Positions 1 to 6,536 of a stretch of DNA of 8,517 nucleotides are shown here, piece after piece; within the stretch, counting starts at the first letter, position 1; each line of letters begins with the position of its first letter. A program made the translations under genes and the position numbers. Source of the DNA: Bacteroidota bacterium (GTDB lineage: Bacteria > Bacteroidota > Bacteroidia > Bacteroidales > Paludibacteraceae). The notes under the pieces were generated by a model that was given only the letters and a program-made list of their open reading frames with translations, ran no database searches and was not told where the DNA came from. The stretch spans positions 1 through 8,517 of the forward strand of contig JAJZHJ010000037.1 in assembly GCA_021804525.1 (NCBI GenBank), written 5' to 3'.

Positions 1-376
1 CAATTTCTTCACAATATTGAACAAGTTGTTGAACATTCGTTGCTTTAGGAAAGGGAGATGCCATTGCACCAATTCCCCAGGCTCCAATCTCTTGTGCATG
101 GCGTGCCAACTTATTGCTCGATTTTAAACAAGTGCTGCCAACATGAACAATTACTTTAAAATCTTGAGGGGCAACGCTTACCCATTTCTCAGCTAAGCGC
201 ATCCGTTCATCATCTGTAAGCAAATAACCTTCTCCGGATGATCCATTGATAAATACTCCTTTTAATCCGTTATTTACAAGTAATTTACAATAGTCATCAA
301 TCAGACTGTATTTTACTTCTCCTTCATCATCAAAAGGGGTAAACGGAGCATTGATTAAGCCTTTAATCCTTTCCAT
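1..376 (-). CDS. nanA: N-acetylneuraminate lyase-like protein (DHDPS/NanA aldolase family), 5' part only
   Basis: Class I pyruvate-dependent aldolase of the DHDPS/N-acetylneuraminate lyase family, probably cytoplasmic and splitting sialic acid into ManNAc and pyruvate. The first 125 residues are inside the window and the rest lies beyond the left edge. Seen: an opening MERIKGLINAPFTPFDDEGE typical of the family, the pyruvate-carboxylate binding loop GSSGEG at residues 45-50 (GSTGE in E. coli NanA, GTTGE in DapA), HVGS at 78-81 and ASPFPKAT at 106-113. The catalytic Tyr and Schiff-base Lys would lie in the missing part, so substrate cannot be fixed by motif. The lyase assignment over DapA rests on the adjacent AGE-type epimerase, as in the nanL-nanE pairing of Bacteroides. 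The start is the ATG at 374-376; another ATG three bases upstream is out of frame and soon meets a stop. The 91-bp gap to the epimerase holds no clear promoter or terminator, so cotranscription is likely. No Shine-Dalgarno is seen. Confidence 0.85.
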   Translation of the reverse strand, partial: MERIKGLINAPFTPFDDEGEVKYSLIDDYCKLLVNNGLKGVFINGSSGEGYLLTDDERMRLAEKWVSVAPQDFKVIVHVGSTCLKSSNKLARHAQEIGAWGIGAMASPFPKATNVQQLVQYCEEI

Positions 377-467
377 TGCATTATTTTTAATTATTATGTT
401 CTACTTCAAATTTACGAGTGACACCTAATAGAAACGAACGCTCTATCTAACTATCCCTATTGGGGTT

Positions 468-1682
468 TTAAATAGAAAAAACCGATGCTTTTTCTATCTC
501 AATCCCTTTTGAACATTCATCCAAGACATTCCAACATTGATAAAGCCCTCTCGGGACATGAAAACAACCCTTCCATTTTCCTCCCTTCAATGGCAACAAC
601 ACGTCACCTTGTCGATTCAGATAACCGAACCATTCCGCATGCTCTGTATCTTTAAAATGTTCCCAGGTATAAGTATGCACCTTTTCAAACCATTCTAAGC
701 AGGCTTGCGATCCTGTCAACTGATACCCTTTTATCATGGTAATCAGTGTTTCAACATGTACCCACCATAGTTTTTGATCCCACTCCAATTGCTGCGGAGG
801 ATACCCCTTACGATCCATGAAATAAAAAATTCCGCCATATTGATCATCCCAACCATATTCAACCATTTGGACAGCAATTTTAGCAGCCTTCTCAATCAAT
901 TCAGGACGCTTTAATCGCGTTCCCAAATCCATAATAAACCACATGGCTTCTATGGCATGTCCCGGATTAATTGATCTTCCTTCAAATGAATCAGAAAGAG
1001 CTTCTCCTTCAAAGGTAACATTCTCAACAATCAATCCCAATTCCGGCCTGTAAAAAACATCCATTACTTCGTGGATACACGCATCAATTAGATTTTGCAT
1101 TAGTTCAGGTGAAAGCAAATGTTCTATTTCTAAAGCCAAATTACACAGTATCATAGGTAACGCAAAATTTTTCAAATCGCGTGTGCCTGGAACCGCTTTA
1201 TTCCATTGTCCTTTAGGATTATCCGTTTTGGACAAGATGTGATCAAAAGTCTTTTTTGCAATCTCAGCATATTCTATATTCCCCGTTGCTTTGTTTAACT
1301 GCCCAAATGCCATTGCTGCAAATGTATATGAAAAAATATTATATGGTTCAACGAGAGGCCTACCTTCTCTTGTTAGTGAAAAATACCAATTGTATGAACC
1401 GTCGTGCCCATATTTCTTTAGAAACTCACCTCCTTGAATAGCACACTCTAACCATGCAGGCTGCCGATCCACATTATTATACATCATAGCAAAAAGCCAG
1501 ACTTCACGCCCTTGCAGCCAAACAAATTTATCGGTATCATAGACATTCCCCTCTCTATCCAAACAAGTAAAATACCCACCGAACTGTTTGTCTTGAGATT
1601 TCTCTAACCAAAAGGGCAAAACATTTTCCAATAATTCATTCTTATACTGTAGTGCTAAGGCACCAAAATTTATATCACTCAT
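468..1682 (-). CDS. N-acylglucosamine 2-epimerase (AGE family)
   Basis: 404-residue AGE/RnBP-type epimerase, a cytoplasmic (alpha/alpha)6-barrel enzyme; the length is normal for the family. It most likely interconverts ManNAc and GlcNAc, the step after sialic acid cleavage in Bacteroides (where the AGE-type enzyme is called NanE). Seen: WLQGRE with Arg59, the PGH motif with His242 inside FEGRSINPGHAIEAMWF, KLWWVHVETL with His309 and Glu311, and KGCFHVPR with His375. These match in order and spacing the Arg, His, Glu, His active-site set known from cyanobacterial and mammalian AGE. No signal peptide or membrane segment is visible. The ATG at 1680-1682 starts a family-like N terminus; no Shine-Dalgarno precedes it. 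It is the first gene of a minus-strand unit with the lyase gene 91 bp downstream, supporting a sialic-acid role. A cellobiose or mannose 2-epimerase relative is the main alternative, less likely given the neighbour. Confidence 0.93.
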   Translation of the reverse strand: MSDINFGALALQYKNELLENVLPFWLEKSQDKQFGGYFTCLDREGNVYDTDKFVWLQGREVWLFAMMYNNVDRQPAWLECAIQGGEFLKKYGHDGSYNWYFSLTREGRPLVEPYNIFSYTFAAMAFGQLNKATGNIEYAEIAKKTFDHILSKTDNPKGQWNKAVPGTRDLKNFALPMILCNLALEIEHLLSPELMQNLIDACIHEVMDVFYRPELGLIVENVTFEGEALSDSFEGRSINPGHAIEAMWFIMDLGTRLKRPELIEKAAKIAVQMVEYGWDDQYGGIFYFMDRKGYPPQQLEWDQKLWWVHVETLITMIKGYQLTGSQACLEWFEKVHTYTWEHFKDTEHAEWFGYLNRQGDVLLPLKGGKWKGCFHVPRGLYQCWNVLDECSKGIEIEKASVFSI

Positions 1683-1867
1683 ATCTCGATTACCATTATC
1701 TATTATCTGTTTTTTGACACTTTAAATCCAAATTCATCCAAACGAAGAAACTGAAATACTCAAATTAAACTATTTTTGTCTATATATTTTATTGAATAAG
1801 GGAGATGAATACTCCCATTAAGGTCGTTTTTCTCTTCAGTAAACGCCTATTTTGCTATTATTGCAAG

Positions 1868-1883
1868 AATGATCGCGGTCATT
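1868..1883. promoter_or_regulatory. Near-perfect 16-bp palindrome, candidate operator of the epimerase-lyase unit
   Basis: AATGATCGCGGTCATT reads the same on both strands except for one mismatched pair, with a central CGCG. It stands in otherwise A/T-rich sequence about 20-30 bp downstream of the transcription start predicted from the promoter at 1907-1938, where a bound repressor would block elongation or promoter escape. The shape fits a dimeric helix-turn-helix repressor such as LacI or GntR types, but no regulator gene is in the window, so binding is inference only. Confidence 0.35.
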
Positions 1884-1906
1884 AATAATTTATTTTATTA
1901 TCTGTG

Positions 1907-1938
1907 CAAATATAGCGCATATTATTCTGTATATCCAA
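1907..1938 (-). promoter_or_regulatory. Bacteroidota-type promoter upstream of the epimerase gene
   Basis: Read on the minus strand, 1914-1907 is TATATTTG, an exact match to the Bacteroidota -7 consensus TAnnTTTG, and it is followed by CA. A TTG at 1938-1936 serves as the -33 element with a 21-bp spacer, within the normal range. Transcription would start near 1900, giving a leader of roughly 220 nt before the epimerase ATG. A 5-bp hairpin, GGGAG/CTCCC, falls inside that leader at 1800-1816. Sequence pattern only; the start site is not proven. Confidence 0.55.
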
Positions 1939-2550
1939 GTACTTCCCCATATTTTTTTATATACAAACATGTTAATCTTTAATAATTAACACATTCGCAT
2001 GCCTATATTGCTATAGATCAAGCACATGAAATATACTTAGAGTACAACTATAGAATAATAAACTCAGAAGGATATGGGAATAAAATAGCTACTAAAAACG
2101 TAACAAGTAGTTAATAAACAGCATATTGCATGCACAATAGCTCTAAGTAGCATTTACAAAGCTTTGTTGCATTAAACCCCAGCTTACAAAATATGGCACT
2201 GCTTCAAAGCGTCATTTTCAATGTAAGCTCAACAAAACCCAAACAAGCCTCTTTATTTTCGGAGTTTTTGTAATAACAAAGTCATGTAACTGAAGAAGGG
2301 AGAGAGATAAAAACCAAAAATGAGGATAAAGGCATACTTATAAGAGAAGACGACAAAAATAAAATCCTTCATGCAATGTTTTTTGAAGGAGTAGCTGAGA
2401 CGAAGAAAGAAAATAGCGAATTCAGATTAAACACAAAATGATGAACCTACACCATAAAAAGCATGGATTACTGTGTCGGGCAAAACTTCTGTATACAGGA
2501 CAGGGAAAAGGCTGTTTTGCTGCATGGCATTCTGTCTAAAATTAGCATGC
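1939..2550. other. A/T-rich intergenic region without a recognisable gene
   Basis: About 600 bp between the epimerase promoter and the terminator of the 268-aa gene. No protein that I recognise is encoded on either strand. It contains a short inverted repeat GTTAAT/ATTAAC (1971-1976, 1985-1990), a larger imperfect palindrome at 2163-2236 (separate entry), and a 54-codon plus-strand frame at 2277-2441 that lacks a start codon at its 5' end. A plus-strand ATG frame beginning at 2463 runs through the terminator and into the antisense of the next gene and is not credible. The region could be decayed coding or mobile-element sequence, but nothing proves it. Confidence 0.6.
2163..2236. repeat. Nested imperfect inverted repeat (about 74 bp)
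   Basis: Two sets of arms share roughly one axis: TTTGTTG (2163-2169) with CAACAAA (2230-2236), and AGCTTAC (2181-2187) with GTAAGCT (2223-2229). Inside lie AAAAT/ATTTT and a small GCTT/AAGC pair. A transcript of either strand could fold into a long interrupted stem-loop. It is far from the flanking start codons, so it is not an obvious terminator or leader. It may be the end of a vanished insertion element, a small structured RNA, or chance pairing in A/T-rich DNA. Confidence 0.4.
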
Positions 2551-2587
2551 AAGAAAAAGAAGAGCGCCAATGTCAATCATTAGCGCT
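2551..2587 (-). terminator. Intrinsic terminator of the 268-aa gene
   Basis: On the minus strand, 24 nt after the TAG stop of the 268-aa gene, AGCGCTAATG (2587-2578) pairs with CATTGGCGCT (2572-2563) around a 5-nt loop: nine Watson-Crick pairs and one G-U. It is followed at once by the T-rich run TTCTTCTTTTTCTT (2562-2549). Stem, loop and T-run are all in the right order and place for a Rho-independent terminator. Confidence 0.8.
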
Positions 2588-2610
2588 GTATTTTATTGAA
2601 AAGAAGCAGC

Positions 2611-3417
2611 CTACCCTACTTGTACCACTTTGCCGCATCCGGCGTATTTCACGGCTTCGGGGGTTCCATCGTTGCCGGTTTTGCCAAACTCTACTCCTAC
2701 GCTCAATACCAAAGTAACACTATCCGGCAAATTATTTTCGACAAGAGGCAATTTCAATGTTTGACTTAAAGCCGGCACTATTCCGGTTGCTGATAGCCAC
2801 GGCGATTCAAAATGGGTATAGACTCCCAAGTCATCCGAACAAAGCGTTTCATATCCATTTTTCTCTTCAGAAAAACCCATATCCAAAACAGCAGTAAATG
2901 CCATGATAACTCTGAAATAAGGTAGATGTTGAAAGTTATACAAATACATGCCCGTATTGATGGGTGGAATAGTAACCTGCGCCGTCTGCTCTTCCCGATG
3001 AATCACGGTAGTGATCGGCACACGCAACACACTTTCCAGCACCTGCTTCCGGCTCAAGTTAAATCCGCCCAACAAATCTTTGTTTTTCGACAAATACAAT
3101 CCCCGTTGACCATGTTCAGCTTCCGTATCCGTGAGCTGAATTTTCTTTGCAATGGCATTTAATGACCCGATCACGGGATAATCCTCCAACGCTTTCAAAG
3201 GATAAAAAGAATCGCGCATAGCTTTCGCCAATCGGGTGCATCCTTTCCACTCTTCGTTGTTGCGTCTGACTTTTTCGAAGTTCGGAGATTTCTTAATCAT
3301 ACGTTTACTCGGGCCTCCTTTCATGCGCACATAGACCTGATCGCCTCCCTGAACGGTGTAAAACGACGCATTTTGCAGTGCTCCTGTTATTTTCTGAAAT
3401 CCTTTTACTATAGCCAT
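2611..3417 (-). CDS. Uncharacterised Bacteroidota protein, 268 aa
   Basis: I do not recognise a characterised family and assign no function. The frame is long and bounded by its own promoter (3488-3522) and terminator (2551-2587), so it is very probably a real single-gene transcription unit. Seen: no signal peptide and no membrane segment; residues 1-32 are rich in small and aromatic residues with probable beta strands (FYTVQGGDQVYVRMKGG); residues 32-66 are strongly basic and polar (GGPSK at 34-38, then SPNF at 44-47 and RRNNEEW at 51-57); residues 138-240 look beta-rich, with PPINTGMYLYNF at 151-162; the C terminus ends in a Gly/Val stretch. The N-terminal layout (SFYT, VRMKGG, basic SPNF stretch) loosely recalls small repetitive Bacteroidota proteins annotated only as DUFs, but this is a weak resemblance. 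The ATG at 3415-3417 follows A/T-rich sequence without a Shine-Dalgarno. Base composition appears less A/T-rich than its flanks. Confidence 0.8.
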   Translation of the reverse strand: MAIVKGFQKITGALQNASFYTVQGGDQVYVRMKGGPSKRMIKKSPNFEKVRRNNEEWKGCTRLAKAMRDSFYPLKALEDYPVIGSLNAIAKKIQLTDTEAEHGQRGLYLSKNKDLLGGFNLSRKQVLESVLRVPITTVIHREEQTAQVTIPPINTGMYLYNFQHLPYFRVIMAFTAVLDMGFSEEKNGYETLCSDDLGVYTHFESPWLSATGIVPALSQTLKLPLVENNLPDSVTLVLSVGVEFGKTGNDGTPEAVKYAGCGKVVQVG

Positions 3418-3487
3418 AATCTGGATATTTTGTGTACACAGTTTTGTTTATTTATCATCGTACATCATACTAATCAAAATCGAACTA

Positions 3488-3522
3488 CAAATATACTCAT
3501 AATAATTTATTTATATACCAAA
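3488..3522 (-). promoter_or_regulatory. Bacteroidota-type promoter of the 268-aa gene
   Basis: Minus-strand TATATTTG (3495-3488) matches the TAnnTTTG -7 box exactly, and TTTG (3522-3519) is a full -33 box. The spacer is 23 bp, slightly longer than usual. Transcription would begin near 3482, leaving a leader of about 65 nt before the ATG at 3417. The repeat array at 3530-3602 begins only 7 bp upstream of the -33 box. Confidence 0.5.
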
Positions 3523-3529
3523 GATAAGT

Positions 3530-3602
3530 ATATCCCATAGTAATATACTATGGGATATCTATGGATTAAGCATGGGATATCTATGGCTTGTCTATGAATT
3601 AA
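3530..3602. repeat. Array of 11-bp CTATGG-type units with one inverted copy
   Basis: Five head-to-tail 11-bp units: CTATGGGATAT (3548-3558), CTATGGATTAA (3559-3569), GCATGGGATAT (3570-3580), CTATGGCTTGT (3581-3591) and CTATGAATTAA (3592-3602). Units 1 and 3 differ by two bases and units 2 and 5 by one, so a 22-bp periodicity is superposed. ATATCCCATAG at 3530-3540 is the exact reverse complement of unit 1; with flanking bases this makes a 13-bp perfect inverted repeat (3530-3542 with 3546-3558) around a 3-nt loop. The 11-bp step puts every unit on the same face of the helix. Placed just upstream of the promoter of the 268-aa gene, roughly -50 to -120, it looks like a multi-site binding region for a regulator or a curved-DNA element. 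No regulator gene is identified here. Confidence 0.75.
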
Positions 3603-3621
3603 AACAAAATAAGCTTAGAGG

Positions 3622-3822
3622 ATGATGCGATTAGACTACGGAGCAATCAAGATAAACAGTCTTATCTACCCTGTTCAAATTGAGCAAAAATCAATCCCTG
3701 TGATTTCGGTAAGCGCAAATCGAGAACTTTATCTCCAAGTCAATTATCTATCTGAGCGTTATCCACCTGTTTGGTCAATATTTATTGTCGGCGCCTATCC
3801 TTTCGACACTAAAAGCAGGTAG
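3622..3822 (+). CDS. Doubtful small hypothetical ORF, 66 aa
   Basis: An ATG frame of 66 residues, opening MMRLDYGAIKINSLIYPVQI, in the otherwise empty space between the 268-aa gene and mnmG. It does not overlap another gene. GAGG stands directly before the ATG pair, too close to act as a normal Shine-Dalgarno for the first ATG though plausible for a later one. No Bacteroidota promoter is seen closely upstream, no motif or family is recognised, and the minus strand of the same stretch is also fairly open, so chance is a real possibility. It may be a short real peptide, a decayed gene, or noise. Confidence 0.2.
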   Translation: MMRLDYGAIKINSLIYPVQIEQKSIPVISVSANRELYLQVNYLSERYPPVWSIFIVGAYPFDTKSR

Positions 3823-4057
3823 ATCGTGGGGCAAATGAATCAACTCACATTTAATCATCAGAGAGACAAAGATTTTTTGTAATTTTGCAGCATAGTTGTT
3901 TCTTTGGGATAATAGCTTCTCACGATAGGTCGCCAGTCATTTTTCACCTCATCGTACGCATAAAGAAAGGCACACCAAGTGTGGCATTACGCAAGAAAGA
4001 TTTTCACGAAGGACAATTTAGCAGATAGTTACAACGTAGTTTTTGAATAGATAGAAA
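3823..4057 (+). other. mnmG upstream region and long leader
   Basis: No gene is recognised. It contains the probable mnmG promoter box at 3880-3887 and, downstream of it, a possible hairpin at 3958-3992 made of CACAC/GTGTG (3971-3975, 3979-3983) with an outer GCATAA/TTACGC pairing that has one mismatch. On the opposite strand an uninterrupted 42-codon frame ends at 3858, but it has no start at its 5' end and a stop directly before it. Confidence 0.5.
3880..3887 (+). promoter_or_regulatory. Probable -7 box of the mnmG promoter
   Basis: TAATTTTG matches TAnnTTTG and is followed by CA, as is common in Bacteroidota promoters. No convincing TTTG -33 box lies 19-21 bp upstream, which lowers confidence. 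Transcription would start near 3894, giving mnmG a leader of about 160 nt. Confidence 0.4.
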
Positions 4058-5932
4058 ATGATATTACATTATGATGTCGTCGTAGTTGGCGCAGGTCACG
4101 CGGGATGCGAAGCCGCCAGCGCAGCAGCAAACATGGGATCGAATACCCTTTTGATCACCATGGATATGAACAAAATTGCACAAATGAGCTGCAACCCAGC
4201 AATGGGAGGCATTGCGAAAGGACAAATAGTAAGGGAAATCGATGCTATGGGAGGCTTCTCAGGCATTGTCGCTGATAAGACCGCCATTCAATTTCGGCTT
4301 TTGAATCGCTCAAAAGGGCCTGCCATGTGGAGTCCGAGAACCCAGAACGACCGACAACAATTCATCATCGAATGGCGCAGAGTGGTTGAAAATACGCCCA
4401 ATCTTGACATTTGGCAAGATGCGGTGACTCAACTTCTCATTGACGGTAACGTCATTCAAGGAGTTAAAACACAAATGGGCGTCGAAATCAGAGCAAAATC
4501 GGTGGTGCTCACCAATGGCACTTTTCTAAATGGATTGCTACACATTGGCTCCACCCAAATAGCGGGAGGGCGCATTTCGGAAGCACCTTCAGCCGGGATA
4601 ACCGAACAGCTCATTCAATTAGGACTCACAGCAGGTCGAATGAAAACCGGCACCCCCGTGCGGATTGATGGCAGATCGATTGATTTCTCGAAAATGGCCG
4701 AACAACAAGGCGAAGACGATTTCCACAAGTTCTCCTTTTTACCTTCGGTTCAACGTGCGCTTCCGCAAAGAAGCTGCTGGATCACCTATACGAATCCTAA
4801 AACTCATGCTATTTTGCATAGTGGGCTTCATGTCTCCCCTCTTTATAATGGACAAATCCAAAGTATCGGGCCTCGTTATTGCCCAAGTATCGAAACCAAA
4901 ATTGTCACTTTTGCCGATAAAGAGAAACACCAACTGTTTTTAGAACCGGAAGGAATCAACACTCAGGAATACTATTTAAACGGGTTTTCGTCGTCATTGC
5001 CAATCGACATTCAGGTCAACGCACTAAAAACGATCCCTGGATTGGAGCATGCAAAGATTTATCGTCCGGGCTATGCCATCGAATACGATTATTTTGACCC
5101 TACACAACTAAAGCACACGTTGGAAACGAAACAGATCAAGAATCTCTTTTTCGCAGGACAGATAAATGGCACCACCGGTTATGAAGAAGCCGCAGGGCAA
5201 GGACTGATAGCCGGAATCAACGCACATATTAATTGTCATGGAGGCACACCATTTACCTTGTCAAGAGACGAAGCCTATATCGGCGTTTTAATTGATGATC
5301 TTGTGAACAAAGGAGTGGATGAGCCTTACCGCATGTTTACCTCACGTGCCGAATACCGAATTTTGCTTCGACAAGATGATGCCGATATGCGCCTCACTGA
5401 AAAATCGTACGCTATTGGATTAGCGTCGAAAGAACGATTTGACCTCACTCAAGCAAAAAAAGAGAATTGCAACGGCGTCATCGATTTTATAAAAAACTAT
5501 TCTATCAAACCTGACGAGATAAATGGGTACTTGGAAAGCATAAGCTCCTCCCCTATCAAACAACAAATAAAACTCATTGATCTGGTTCTGCGTCCTGAAC
5601 TATCGATTGAAAAATTGGCATCCATCATCCCTCTTTTGAATTCAAAAATAGCAGAAATCTCAGAGCAGAAAAACGAAATCATCGAAGCTGCAGAAATAAC
5701 TTTGAAATACCAAGGATATATCGAACGGGAAAAAACGATTGCCGATAAACTTCAGCGATTAGAAACCATTCGCATCAAGGATAAGTTTGATTACAACACA
5801 ATCCTATCACTTTCAACGGAAGCACGACAAAAATTAACCCGTATTGATCCTGAAACAATCGGACAAGCCAGTAGAATTTCGGGCATATCGCCCAGCGACA
5901 TCAACATATTATTAGTACTTCTTGGCAGATAG
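4058..5932 (+). CDS. mnmG: tRNA uridine-5-carboxymethylaminomethyl(34) synthesis enzyme MnmG (GidA)
   Basis: FAD-dependent cytoplasmic protein that, with the GTPase MnmE, adds a carboxymethylaminomethyl or aminomethyl group to C5 of the wobble uridine U34 in a set of tRNAs, using methylene-THF. The 624 residues match the normal length. Seen: the FAD dinucleotide-binding motif [10 protein letters not shown] at 11-20; [13 protein letters not shown] at 44-56 with Cys45; KTGTP at 196-200; GPRYCPSIE at 271-279 with Cys275 (these cysteines correspond to the conserved Cys47 and Cys277 of E. coli); the FAD-contacting [16 protein letters not shown] at 367-382; [18 protein letters not shown] at about 426-443; and the helical C-terminal domain ending in [20 protein letters not shown], used for MnmE and tRNA contact. 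The start is secure because an in-frame TAG lies two codons upstream. No Shine-Dalgarno is visible. MnmE is not in the window. apt follows after 75 bp that carry two parS-like sites. Confidence 0.98.
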   Translation: MILHYDVVVVGAGHAGCEAASAAANMGSNTLLITMDMNKIAQMSCNPAMGGIAKGQIVREIDAMGGFSGIVADKTAIQFRLLNRSKGPAMWSPRTQNDRQQFIIEWRRVVENTPNLDIWQDAVTQLLIDGNVIQGVKTQMGVEIRAKSVVLTNGTFLNGLLHIGSTQIAGGRISEAPSAGITEQLIQLGLTAGRMKTGTPVRIDGRSIDFSKMAEQQGEDDFHKFSFLPSVQRALPQRSCWITYTNPKTHAILHSGLHVSPLYNGQIQSIGPRYCPSIETKIVTFADKEKHQLFLEPEGINTQEYYLNGFSSSLPIDIQVNALKTIPGLEHAKIYRPGYAIEYDYFDPTQLKHTLETKQIKNLFFAGQINGTTGYEEAAGQGLIAGINAHINCHGGTPFTLSRDEAYIGVLIDDLVNKGVDEPYRMFTSRAEYRILLRQDDADMRLTEKSYAIGLASKERFDLTQAKKENCNGVIDFIKNYSIKPDEINGYLESISSSPIKQQIKLIDLVLRPELSIEKLASIIPLLNSKIAEISEQKNEIIEAAEITLKYQGYIEREKTIADKLQRLETIRIKDKFDYNTILSLSTEARQKLTRIDPETIGQASRISGISPSDINILLVLLGR

Positions 5933-5938
5933 AAACGC

Positions 5939-5954
5939 CGTTCCACGTGGAACA
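5939..5954. promoter_or_regulatory. parS-like centromere site 1
   Basis: CGTTCCACGTGGAACA matches the conserved ParB/Spo0J site TGTTTCACGTGAAACA at 13 of 16 positions and contains the perfect 14-bp palindrome GTTCCACGTGGAAC. It starts 7 bp after the mnmG stop codon. ParB binding here would nucleate the partition complex near the replication origin; that role is inferred from the known consensus, since parA and parB are not in the window. Confidence 0.65.
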
Positions 5955-5977
5955 ATCCACAAGACAAGTCACCGAAT

Positions 5978-5993
5978 TGTTCCACGTGAAACT
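5978..5993. promoter_or_regulatory. parS-like centromere site 2
   Basis: TGTTCCACGTGAAACT matches the parS consensus TGTTTCACGTGAAACA at 14 of 16 positions, including the whole CACGTGAAAC core. Its centre is 39 bp from that of site 1 and it ends 14 bp before the apt start codon. Bases 5976-5988 are the exact inverted complement of 5944-5956 in site 1, so the two sites face each other and could also pair in a transcript. Confidence 0.7.
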
Positions 5994-6007
5994 AAACCCT
6001 TATTTAC

Positions 6008-6532
6008 ATGAACACCTTAGAAATTAAAAATTCAATTCGTGACGTGCCAAACTTTCCAACTGAAGGGATATTATTTAAAGACTTGACAACCGTATTCAAA
6101 AACGGGAAACAGTTGCAAGAAATAGCAGATGCACTCTATGAGCTTTATAAAAACAAAGGGCTGACAAAAATTGTCGGCATTGAATCAAGAGGGTTCATCA
6201 TGGGGCCAATCCTTGCAGAAAAATTAGGGATAGGATTTGTTCCTGTGCGCAAAAAGGGAAAATTACCCGCAGACACCATTGAAGAAAGCTATGAAAAAGA
6301 GTATGGCATCGACACCATCCAAATTCATACCGACGCTTTAGACCCAAACGATGTTGTACTACTCCACGACGATTTATTAGCAACAGGCGGCACTATGAAA
6401 GCAGCAGTAAATTTGGTACGAAAATTTCATGTCGAAAAAATCTACATAAATTTTTTGGTTGAATTAGATTTTTTGAAAGGCAGGGAACTTTTCGAAGAAG
6501 GCATAGAAATAGAATCCATTATTCATTTTTGA
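6008..6532 (+). CDS. apt: Adenine phosphoribosyltransferase
   Basis: Cytoplasmic purine salvage enzyme making AMP and pyrophosphate from adenine and PRPP. The 174 residues are normal for the family. Seen: the N-terminal segment IRDVPNFPTEGILFKDLT (10-27) typical of Apt, GIESRGFIMG (57-66), the flexible-loop region RKKGKLPADTIEESYEKEYG (81-100), and the PRPP-binding motif VVLLHDDLLATGGTM (116-130) with its Asp-Asp pair and TGGT loop. The start ATG at 6008 gives the canonical N terminus; the sequence before it is A/T-rich without a Shine-Dalgarno. It follows mnmG by 75 bp with no terminator or clear promoter between, and its stop is only 4 bp before the uvrC start, so translational coupling with uvrC is likely. 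Nothing is missing or broken. Confidence 0.97.
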   Translation: MNTLEIKNSIRDVPNFPTEGILFKDLTTVFKNGKQLQEIADALYELYKNKGLTKIVGIESRGFIMGPILAEKLGIGFVPVRKKGKLPADTIEESYEKEYGIDTIQIHTDALDPNDVVLLHDDLLATGGTMKAAVNLVRKFHVEKIYINFLVELDFLKGRELFEEGIEIESIIHF

Positions 6533-6536
6533 GCAA

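Noticed and set aside
2195..2208. GGCACTGCTTCAAA resembles the IS6/IS26-type terminal repeat GGCACTGTTGCAAA (12 of 14).
   Set aside because: No second terminal copy, no transposase or fragment of one nearby, and no target duplication; a short match of this kind is expected by chance.
2463..2717. 84-codon plus-strand ATG frame.
   Set aside because: It crosses the convincing minus-strand terminator at 2551-2587 and its last third is antisense to the well-supported 268-aa gene; the Arg/Cys/Leu-rich product is typical of an antisense shadow.
3530..3558. The 13-bp inverted repeat with a 3-nt loop as a terminator.
   Set aside because: It is A/T-rich, has no following T-run on either strand, lies upstream of both flanking promoters, and is better explained as part of the 11-bp repeat array.
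5791..5985. Minus-strand frame of 64 codons across the end of mnmG and the parS-like sites.
   Set aside because: It is antisense to the conserved mnmG C terminus and has no recognisable product or promoter.
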